From positions 81,401 to 145,400 of the forward strand of contig MEHQ01002413.1 in NCBI GenBank assembly GCA_008828725.1: DNA of 64,000 bases, written 5' to 3'. The translations under genes were made by a program, and so were the position numbers. The notes under the pieces were generated by a model. It saw only the letters and a program-made list of their open reading frames with translations, was not told where the DNA came from and did no database searches. Of the stretch, positions 37,401-49,400 are shown piece by piece; the first letter of the stretch is position 1, and every line of letters begins with the position of its first letter. Source of the stretch: Saccharina japonica. Lineage: Eukaryota > Sar > Phaeophyceae > Laminariales > Laminariaceae.

Positions 37401-40400
37401 ATTTCTTGGAAAACCTTGATGCAAATAAGTCGTTCCACACTATATGAGACAATTTGGTGAGGGAGTCGTTCTACGATAGGAGGTGGTAGCCCCTAACCCG
37501 TCTATGTGCTACGCCTATAACACATATACTAGTACAACCAGTATAGGCCAGCGCCACCCGGGGAGAATAGGGCCCCATCTCCGGATAATAAAACAAAATT
37601 ACACGTCTACAACTCCACCACACCGGGAACGAACATGGTGATCCCCGGGGTCGATTACACTGCGCACCCGGGTGTTGAAATACTACAGGTAAAAAAAACA
37701 CATCCTACAACTAGCAAGCTGTGTAACCGGTAGTTGCACGCTTGTAGAGATCACCTGATCAGAACATATTGTTTCATAATTCAAAACTGCCGTGTTTTGG
37801 CACTACTTAGTCCTTCTCCCGAACTTTCGTAGGGCACCCCCTCCCGCCCACTCCACTTCCAATTCAAAACGCTTCTCTCTTCTCACATGGCAGGCGAACG
37901 ATCGAAGCCTCTCAGCCGTCTGGTATGCATACCCCTCCGCCGTTCCTGTCTCCGAACCGTAGAGCACCAGCACGCGTTTCCGCGCTGCTTTACCGACCTC
38001 GGCGGAGCTTGAGCTAATGGGGGAGTGGGTAGAACGCTTAACAGCGTACATCTCCGCCTGCAATAGCATTGACATAAACACGGAAATAACATGAAGTTGT
38101 TAGCGGCGGTGGCAGTGGAAGCGGGGAAGGGGGCAGATAATCGGGAGGGCGATAAAGGGGGGAGGGAGGGTAGGGAGGTAGGGAGATATGCCAATGAAGG
38201 AAGATAAATACAGGGAGAGAGAGGGAGTGGGCGGATATAGGTAGGAGAGAGGGAGCCGGACTCTTAAACAGTATTTTTAATCACAGCATTTTGTTGGAGA
38301 CTGTCTTGTGGTCACGTCTATACTACTGTAGACTAGGGAGATTCGTTCACGTAAAACGATACCAACAGCGACACAACAACGACAGGCTCACCTCGCCCCA
38401 CCCCATCCGTCCATTTGAGAACTTTACAACTGCAACAACAAACCTCATCACCCCCCCCCCCCCCCCCCCCCCCCCCGCCCATTGAAAAATTTAAAACCCC
38501 AAAAAAAAACCCCCTCCCCCCCCCCCCCCCTACCCGCCCCATCTAACATCCCCCGTCCCCCCCCAATCCAATTTATCACGGCGCTAACCTGGTACACGAA
38601 GCGGGGGTCCTTGTTGAAGTGACGCATCTCGTGGTGAAAGACGCTTGTCAGCGATCCCCCAAGGGGGGGCACGATCCAGCTCCACTGCGCGGGGCACTCC
38701 CTCCCCTCCCTCTTCTCTCGGAGGTCGTGGGTCATGAACTGCTGGGAGGCGGTGTGGTGGTCCACGATCGAGGCCCCGTCTTTTCGGAAGGAGTGTATCA
38801 CCTACCGTCGGTAGTGGTGGATAAAATATACGTCGGTATTTTGAGGTTTTAGGAGTGTCGGAAAAGTAACGCCATGAAATATCAATAATCGTTTGAGCGC
38901 TTGATGTGAAACAAACAGAATGGAGACTCCGGCCCTTCGGAAGGAGTGCATCACCTGTCGTCCGTTTTGGTGCATACACGTCGTTTGTTTGCGCGGTAAG
39001 ACGTCGGTACATTGTTTAGCGTGGCACAACTGGAATGGAGGCTCCTTTCGTTCGGAAGGAGCGCACCACCTACCTTCGGTTTTTATGGATATATACGTAT
39101 GTTTTGATGGATGTGTACGTCGGTTTTGGTGGTTAGACGTCGCTGAATTGATGCCATGGAATATCAATGCGTACCGGCATTCGTCTGATCGCGTATCGTG
39201 AAAACTACTCAAATGGAGACCACGTCCTTTTGGAAGGAGTGAATCACTTGCCGTCGGTTTTAGTTAATGAATGTTGCTTTTTCGTGATTGGCCGTTGGGT
39301 TTGGTGGTTTAAATCGATAAAATGACGCCAGGAAATAGCAATACTCGTCAGATCGTCAAGCTTAAAAACGACGAAACCAAATTGGTATATAAGCGTCGGA
39401 GTGCTTTTATTTGACGGTTCAAGTACCATACCACGCGTAAACAAAACGAACCAGAACAGAGAAACGACAATACCAGGTTGGAGCACATCATCGTTTTATG
39501 GTTACCCACCATGGAGGGAACGACTTGTCGCTATTTTGTTGTTGTGTTGATACGTCGGTTAAGGTGGTTGTACGTCGATTTGGTGTTTACCTCGATGTAT
39601 CGGTTTGTTCGCTGGTCAGCCGGATATCTTGAGAGTTTAAAACCTGGCATGCCTTACTGAGCACGATGAAGTTCATGATTATCTTATCTGTATATCTATT
39701 AAACAATTCAATTAACATCAGCCGTGGAAATGGGATTTCGTCGAAGCTGGTCCGACGCATGCTACGATAGAGGTGCACCATGTTTTTTCTGAGCTCCTCA
39801 CTTCAGGAGCGTCATAACTCACCGAAAAAATGATTTTGGAGGAAAATAAAAAGTGCTGCCGGATGCGAACTCTCATGACCGAAGTATTCTCTGAAACATT
39901 ATTCGTCACAAACATGAAAGTCCGACGAATTTGGGTTAAGGAGCCCGATCGTTCAGAAAACGATTCAGTCAAACATTGCTACCTCTACCGTAGCACTAGT
40001 CGTCCTGACAAGCTGTGTGCGTTGCTTCAATCGCGCGTATGGATATGCACCCTATGAATAAAATCGGCAAGCTTACTGTTACAGGGAACCACAGAAAATA
40101 CGACCTACGATGCACACAAAAGTCCATACATTTCCCTATTTCTACGAGCAATATCTGGTAGAAAATACGACCTACGATGCACACAAAAGTCCATACATTT
40201 CCCTATTTCTACGAACAATATCTGGTCGTATTTACTATGGTCCCCCCGTTATAATAGGTTCGTGAACTCACGGCGTAATTGAGCTCGAGGAACGTCCGAT
40301 CCTTCCAGAAGGGGTCGGTGTCAGAAACCTTGATACCGAAGCTCTTCGCGATATCGTGGGACCGCCCGCACCTCCCGTCCTCCATTAGATCGCGCGCAAG

Positions 40401-43400
40401 CTGTGCCCACCGCGCCGACAAACATTGGGCGAAGTTGACAAACGTGAAAGGCGGAGGGGGGAGGGCGACGATCAAACACTATGTACTCTTGGGAATATGC
40501 GATGTTAAAGCACGATCACGACGATGGTTGTGGGTTTGTGTCATACTTGCAGAGCTTCGGAATATACCTACTAAGGCCAAAATAGAAGATCAAAACTACT
40601 GGACCTACTAAGGCCAAAACCAACAAAAGAAAATCGCTACTGGAATTAAGGTAGGGAGACTATTACGATGCCATATTTTTTGTCCCCCTCGTTTTGCGCG
40701 GGCGAGTGACTCTCTGTACCTTGGTACACAATGGATTTCAATTTCGTTTGTTTGAACAGGGTAGCAAACGTCCTCATGCCCGTAAATATCGCGAAAACGC
40801 TTAGGGCTTGACCTGCACTGACTGTACATAAGCCTAGATCTGACTCCAATTCCAAGTGTTTTGTGCCCAGAATAAGGCTGCAGTGGTCCCGTTGTAAGGA
40901 CGCCTACACAGGTTAATGCTGCACATCGACAGGGTAGTTATCCATTCGGTCGGAGTGGCTCTCCGAGCGGCTGAAAAATAAGGACCGACAAGTGACAAGT
41001 GACACCCTTTCCCCTCCCCGTGTATTCGCCAGTCTCAAAATGAAAAAGTTAGTATCTTTCGTTGTTTCGTTGTCCCTCTTTTACCCACCTCACGATGTGC
41101 AGCATACACGTTAAAGTCAACTCCCCATGGGAAACAGCTACCGCGGGGGACCATAGTAAATAGGACCCACGGTACACACAAAAACATATATATATATATA
41201 TTTCCCCATTGTCTATTTCACATGATTAGGTCCTATTTATGTTGATCCCCCGTCATAAAATGATCAGAAATAAATACGAGGGAAACCAGCCAAGGAACAA
41301 TAGTGTACTATGCCCCCCCACCACCGTTGGTTGGTTGGTTAGTTTGTGGTTGTGGGAGGCGTGTTGTTTCTTCACCTCGGTGTTCATGAACCAACCATTG
41401 AAGGGGCAAGCCGTGTAGTCGATGCCTCCGAGATTCATCGTGAAGTCTGTCCAAAAGCAGGCGAGGAAGAGGAAACAAATTATCTCCAGTGTTAGGAAGG
41501 AAGTAGGAGCAGTTTGGGGTTCGACTCGTGCATATGTACGAGGTCTCCTCCCTGTTAATCTTTTCCAGTTTTCGGGGTTCTTCTTCTGGCCGTGTTTGTA
41601 ATTTGCACGAAAACGCTTTTTTTTGCTGTTCAGATCTCTGGACAAGGCCGTTTTCACCGGTGTGTTCCCTTCTATCCCCCCGAAGCTGACCTTCATTGCT
41701 ATCACTGCTCGTTGATTCGCATCGACCTTGGAACGCACACTGCGGTAGAGATGCACCATGTTTTCATGAGGTGCCTAACCTCGGGAGCTCTGTACATCGC
41801 TCCAAAAACTGAGTTTGATGGAAATATAGAATGGTATCCGATTAACAGTACTGGACACAACAAACGATATCGCAACACAGGAATAGCGTAAAAGTCCGAC
41901 AAGTGTGGGCTAAGGAGCTCTATCATTCAAAAAATATTTCACGTAAAACGTGGTCCCTCCGTTGCAGCACGTGTTTTGGCTAGCTCATGCTGTCGCGGTT
42001 CCCAGGTTAAGGTGCGCTTAATGTTGATGCGCGCTCCCGCCGCTCGTAGACGGTTGGACGAAACACCAACGTTGTCGTCGGTTTCGGCCGCCACCTCTCG
42101 AGGTCCCCCGAAGGGGTTACCCCAACGAACATTTTGTACCACGATTGGGTTTCCAACAATAAGGCATTTCGTATTGTGTAGGTGCTCAGTTGAGAAGCTC
42201 CGTTTAGTCCAACCATTGTTTCCCCCCCCCCCAAAGGTACAGTATCCCTATCGTAACGTGCGTCAATGGTTCATCACTCAATGGTTGATCACTCACTGGT
42301 AATGGAAGGCACGGCTCCCCACTTGAGGCCTAGTTTCGCGAACTCAGGGTGGTTAGGGTGTTCCAGCATAACCTCCCTGAACAGGGGGGGGGGGTTAGGG
42401 GGCGGAGGGAAGTGTGACGGATGAGCGGAGGGGGGCAGTACTCAGTATCATGCATGGCCGTAGTCGTATGATCATTGACCCTCGCATCTCTACAATGCCG
42501 GGACGGGGCAGGGATGGTTCGAATCGTAGAATGCTGGCGGCAACAGTAAGGTGTAGCTGTAGGAAAGACAACAAAAAAATATCGCTTCAGTGGTTGCCAC
42601 CGTTGCTACTGTCACACTGTCACCCCCTCCCGCTATACTTCGAGGTATTGGTGTTGGTGTAAAAGCAACTTCAGCTCTATTTCATCACCTAGCTGCGCTC
42701 GGAGCGACAGGTTGCATAATGTCATATCTCCCCGCCGTCTGTCTCCATCACGATCAGAATTGTGTCGAAACACCACTCGGGACACGGTGGCAGCCCCCAC
42801 CTCAACCCCAACCCGAAACTGAATCCACATCCCAACTTAAAGTTCAACAAGCCGTGTTGTGGTATGAGTTGTTCTTTTAAGACCAAACATTTCTTGCCGA
42901 CGGGCTTCGCAGCTGAGTATTGCACATAATACCCAATATGTTTGCATCCGATGTGTATGTATTGCACACTGCTATTTGCAAGATCACTTGCATGACGTAT
43001 CGCACCAACCTAACATCCTCTAACTAGGTTATTAGGTGGCCTACTGCAGGTATAGAGATCCTACACTATAATGAAGTGAGGGGTCTCACAACAATAAAGT
43101 GCTACCCTTATGTGGCACACACGCTTCGTGAGATCTTAACGTCAAACATCACCTGGCGCACTCGGGAGGCACGTCGAACATCCGTATCTCGCCGTCGTCG
43201 GTCTCTAGCACGACCGGGAGCGTGTCGAACGGTCCCTTCGGCTCCGGAGCCGCCCACCCGTTGTCCAGCACCGCGTCCGTCAGAGCTAGGTTAGCCTTGT
43301 CACCCATTACGGATCCATCCGGCATTCGGTAAGCGGCATATCGAGTCTGTGGTTTTTGACGTGCGATGCATTGAGAGGATCGGTCAGACGAGGAGGCGGA

Positions 43401-46400
43401 TATCGATACATATTATTAATATTATTTCACTTGCCTACCGACAATATGCAGGGAATTATTCATTGAGAATGGAAATGCTGACACGATCCGACGAAACACT
43501 CCCGCTCCCCGTTGTCCAGCATCGCCCCCGTCAGGGCCAAGTCGGTCTTGTCGACCACCATCGACCCCTCCGACATCAGGTTTGATGGCATACCCCTTTT
43601 GTTCATTTGCATTGTACTTTTGAAGATGAGTTTTTTTACCGTACGAGCCGTTGAGAATGACGTACATCAGAGAGTATCGGGAAAGCAATGGTGCAGGTGT
43701 CACTGCATACAGTAGTTATGCATTATACACGCACATCAAGTCTTCGGAGTATATCCGTGCCAGGTATGCATTCTATCAATGTCGTACTACAAAATTTGCT
43801 GTCGATCACTCCCGCCGGCTGGAAACGTCGCATATTTTGGTGTATTATCTTCGCGGTGGGCAGGTATTCGGAGGAGAGTTCGACAATACCGCATTCAATT
43901 TGGACGGAGCACGTTTCTGCAGTGTGGTGAACAGCAAAACTTCGACAAATGTATGTTCACCCCCCTAACTTGCACAATATGGGCATTAAAGCTCCTTGTG
44001 GGGACATTGCACAATATAGAGCACCATTGGGCGTACCGATTTTAGAGGTTGTCGACACCTTGCGGGGTTTGCTATGAAAGTGCATTGCTCAATGTCTCCA
44101 CACGCAGTTTGTTTACGCGCCCACGTCGTGCAGGGGGGGGGGGACCTGTTCCCCCGACAATGCTCACTATTCATTTTGCGGCGTACCGAGTCCGACGCTA
44201 AATTATACCACAGCCGTGATTGCTTTCGTGTAGGCCGGATCACGGGGGGAAACACAAAGAGGGTTTCGGAAGGGTAATATATCTATATATTCCTCTGTCA
44301 GTATCTAACACAGAGCTCGTGAACCTATATATATATGTGCTGCGATGGGTATGTTCATCAGATGGAAGGATCTTGACACATGGTTGAATCTCGAATCAAT
44401 ATTGGGGGTTTACCCGGCGTTGACACTGCGTTGCCTGGGAAACTATATATATGGTATGAACTACCGTCGCCGGCATCGACTTTCCTTTGTCCTTTAAATG
44501 GCCGTGGCCCTTCAACGAGGATACAGACAAGCTTATGCCCTAGCCCCTGATGTCCACGAATCCTTGGGTCATTATCCCACACCGTCTCTCATTCTACTAG
44601 GAGAAACTCTGCAAATAATCGTTCGAAACGTTCTACAAACAGTAGCTATGATATGGTAATATGAAATGTCATAATATCTGTTTTATAAGCGGATGGTTAG
44701 ATCAAGCCGGAAGTAAGTCATAAAGGGAGTTAGACTTCGTTGCTCGTAGGTTTTCCTTGTTTGTTTTTCTTGTTTCTGAGAATGTAAATGAGTGAACAAG
44801 GTTGAACCTTAGGCTGCACATAGTGGGATGGATAGGGCAATACAAATTCGAGCTCATGCTAAAAATAGTCGCATCGCAAGGGTAATAATATTGAAGTAGA
44901 TAATAAAGTTACTCAAGAAATTCCCAGAAGGGGAATATATTTTGTGCATAGGTTTCTCCTGTGCTTTGGTTTCCCTTGGTTTTCGTCTTGCGGTCGATGT
45001 TTTTTGAGTGACGAACGTTGGAGCTACTGTAGACCAATAGTCAACTGTAGTCCAATACTCTACTGTACTCCAGTATTCTACTGTCGTTCAATAGTGTACT
45101 GTGGTTCTATAGGATTCCGTTGTGTTTTTTTCCCCTTGGTTTTCGTTTGGGGACGGCTTCAGAGTGACCAACATTGAAGCTCATGCTATGCATTGTTCGA
45201 TAGAACTACAACAACAACAGCAACAACAACAATATAGATTACAAGCGTATCAATAAGGAACCGATCTCCTCGGCAACTAATGTACCTCGCAGCTGATTGT
45301 AAGCGGTAGAAGTTTAGGCTGCACTGCACATTGTCCGGACGGGAGGCAAGCATGCACACACAGCAGAGAACCGATCATCTCACCGTTACCCGGAGCTAAC
45401 AGCCTATTGCGACGAAGATCATTACATACCTACATGACCTACGTACAGTTTTCCGGGTGCCATTCAGGTACTGCTACCGTGGCAGATACCTCTTGTAGAA
45501 CATTTTTGTCGGGGGATGAGCTATGAGAGATTTCACACGAGCACGCTCGTGAACTGTCGAATGTTTTGCAAGCACACCGATCCAACAGGGCAAGCTTACC
45601 TGTACCTTCCCCGAACGACTTTATTCAAGCAAACAAACGAAACAAAACACACTCACCAACTGGGGGCTCCAGAATCGAGTGCCCATGCGCTCGCCCGGAG
45701 CCTGACGACGAAGGTTGGAGGAGTTTCATAGCGGCGTATAATCGGGAATGGGGACGGAAATAAGGAGGGGAAGGGGGTGGAGTTGATGAGGGTGGGGGAA
45801 GGCTGGGAAGGTGTAGGATGGGGGGGGGGGGGGTGGGGGGAAGACGCACAAGCGATCATGCGGTGGATTGCCACCATTCATGTCAGTGGGTAGACATGTG
45901 GGCTTTCAAGATTACGCAAGTTGATGAGGAGGGGATGGGGTTGATGGAGGGTGGAGGAAAGTTGGCAAGATAGAGGGGGGGTGAGGTGAACGGGCACAAG
46001 AGATCATGAGGTGGATTGCCGCCATTCATGTCAGTGTGTGTAGTCATGTGGGAGTTTGTTTGAGCAACTCGAAATTACTCGGAGTCTCAATTCGGGTGCC
46101 GTTTCCGGTCGGATATACCACTAGGAGTACTAAAGTACGGCTAACATACCACGGCGATGCCTTACGAGACATCATTTCCTGAGAGCATGACCCCATACAT
46201 GGCAAATAAAAACAGTCAATCAGTGTTGTACGTGTAAGGGTTACTACTCGCGGATAGTATATGCCAAAACGACAAAAATACTACGCGACGACGACTACGT
46301 AACAGTTGTCCTGACGGAAACGGATGGCTTACCTGAGGCCTGAAGACGGTCATGACGGACTTGATGCTGAAAGGGTTGACCACGCAGCGGTGCCAGGTTC

Positions 46401-49400
46401 GAACACAACCGAGGAGGAAGACACGTCACAAGAGAGGCATAGGGGCGGGGGGGTTACTGGCGTCATGCATGGCCGTAGTCGTATGACCATGTACCCTGGA
46501 ATCTCTTCAATGCCGCCGAGACGAAGGACGTCGGGTGTTCGCCGACTAGACAGAAATTGCGTGCACCAAACGCGAAGCGTGATGAGGTATTGGCCGAGTC
46601 GCATGAAGACGCATGCTACGATAGAGGTGCACCATGATTTTTCTGAGCTGTTCACTTAAGGAGCGTCATACTTCACCGAAAAAATTGTTTTGGAAGAAAA
46701 TAAAAGTGCTAACGGATGAGAGATCCCATGTCCGAAGTGTACTCTGAAAAATCATTCGTCTCAAAAATGCAAGTACGACGAATTTGGGTTAAGGAGCCCG
46801 ATCGTTCAGGAAACGATTCAGTTAAAAGTGCTACATCTACCGTAGCACGCGTCTGAAGGGTGAGTTGCATCCTTCGAAGAACCGATTGTGAAACGGACTT
46901 TCCAGTGTAAGGTTACAGCGTCAAATTCATTGATTTGTTTTTCTGGATAGGCCACGGGGAGGTGAGGGAGCACAGGGGGGTGGGGGGTGTAGATAAGTTC
47001 GGAGGTGACGTACGAGTAGAAACTTTGACAAGGATGATAATGAGAATGGGCGGGACGATAATGTAACGACTTACTGTAGTACCGGTACTCGTTACTTACT
47101 ACTAGTACTAATGGTATAATGACTGACTAATAGTACTAACCAAATAATAATAGTGCGAATGACTTACTAATAGTACTAGCAGGTGACCAATAGTACCAAT
47201 GACTTACTAGTACGTAGTGTTAATGACATGGAGATAGTACCAATGACTTACAAAGAGTACAAATGACTTTCCAACGGTACGAATGACTTACCAAGAGTAC
47301 TAATGATAAAGTAATAGTACTGATGCCTTACTAATATTAATAGTACCAACAACTTACTAATAGTACTACAAAATGACACACTGAAAGTAACAACGACTTA
47401 CTAGTAACTTGCTAATACTCCTAATTACTTACTAATAGTACTAATCTCATACTAACAATACCAGTTATTTCCTAATAGCGCTAATGACATACTAAAAGTT
47501 GCAATCACTTACCAAGAGCACTAATGACGTACTAATCATACTAATGACGTACTAGTAGAACCAATGGCTTACTATTAATAATAGTACCAAGGACCTACTA
47601 ATAGAACCAAGGACTTTCTAATAGTACTAATGACTTACCTATCGTAGTACTATTCATAATAGAATACCTTTAGTACCAATGGCTTACCAATTGCACAAAT
47701 GACTTACCACTAGTACCAATGACTTACCAATAGTACTAACGAGGTACTGATAGCACTTATGACTTGCAAACAGTACCAATGGCTTATTAAAAGTATTAAT
47801 GACATATTAATAGTATCAATAACTTACTAATAGTGATAATGACCTACTAAAAGTACCAATGACTTACTAACAATGAGTAACAATTACTCTCTATTAGTAC
47901 TATTAATAACGATATACTAATAGTACCAAAAACGAACTAATAGTACTAATGACATGCTAAAAGTACCAATGACTCACTAATAGTACTTATAATGACATAC
48001 TACTCATTCAATGACCTGCTAAACGTACTAATGACTTGCCGATAATACCATTGACTTACTAATAGTACCATTGCATTACTAACTGTACCAATGACTTACT
48101 GATAGTATTAATGACTTACGAATAGGCTCAATTATATGGCAATAGTACCAATGACTTAGTAATAGTATAGAGCAGACTGGTGGGGTCACGTTTAGGTCAT
48201 CGCTTGTTTACCCGCTGTGAGCCACACTTAGCCGATTGACTCCGCTGTTCCTGTGTCGACTTGAGCGTTTACGCTTTTTGGTTTCGCGGTACGTGCTTCC
48301 ATCGGATCGTGTACTACGCTGCGCTAACAAAACATTTTCGAATCCAGTTTTGAGCAAGGGGCAACGCCACTCGCCTTGTGGTGGCCTATACCCGGTACTG
48401 ACGCATGCAACGGTAGGGATGCACCATGTATGTTTTATGAGGATCCCTACTTGAGGAGGTATATACTAATACTAAGACCGAATATATTTTTGGAAGAAAG
48501 TGGACGTTATGTTTTTATGAGGATCCCTACTTGAGGAGGTATATACTAATACTAAGACCGAATCTATTGTTGGAAGAAAGTGGACGTGTTTCTCGATGGA
48601 GAATCCCATGGCCTAACTGTACAACAGTGAACATCATTGCAACGCAAAAGTCAAATGCCGACGATTTCGGGTAAAGAAGCCTCACCATTCCAGACGAACA
48701 AAAAAGAGGTTCAAAGTGGTATATGTGTCGTAGCACGCGGAATGCTACCTCTCTCTTGGCACGCGTCTAATGAAAATGACGATGGGACGCGTGCTACGGT
48801 AGAGGTAGCACTCTTTGGCCGAATCGTTTTCTGAACGGTCGGGCTCCTTAGCCCAGATTCGTCGGAGTTTCATTTGTGTGACGAATAACGTTTCAGAGTA
48901 TACTTCGGTCAGGATATTTCGCATCCGGCAGCACTTTTAGTTTCCTCCAAATTCATTTTTTCGGTGAGGTATGCCGCTCCTTAAGTGAAGAGCTCATAAA
49001 AACAAACATGGTGCACCTCTATCGTAGCATGCGTCATGGCATCATAGCCTCGCTACCGTAGTACCAAGAGACGCACGCTACGAACGAGGTAGCACGTTTC
49101 GGCTGGAAAAATTCTGAACAAGGGGTGTCTCTCCTTAACCCAAAATCGTCGGCATTTCTTGTTTTTTTACTTACAGTAGGCGGCGGGGTTGTTCATCGCG
49201 TAGCGTTTAGCCTAGAGCTTATCTAGTGAGTCTGATCCTCAGAAAATTCTGTAACATGGTGCACCCCTTCCCTTACGTTAGCATGCGGCCAGCTGGCACC
49301 TCACGCGGGGAACCCCAGAAAATGCTACTGCCTCCACTGCGATTATTGTTATACCGATTACGGCCACTATCACCACCGTAATGTGAAACAACAGGCATAT

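Noticed and set aside
22175..38057. Interpretation as a stand-alone cytochrome P450 reductase gene
   Set aside because: Upstream exons 8-17 carry NOS-only motifs (KCIGRIAW, CPFNGWFMNTE, CPAQWSWIVPP) and splice in phase into the FMN exon. FMN and FAD motifs alone would not have separated the two.
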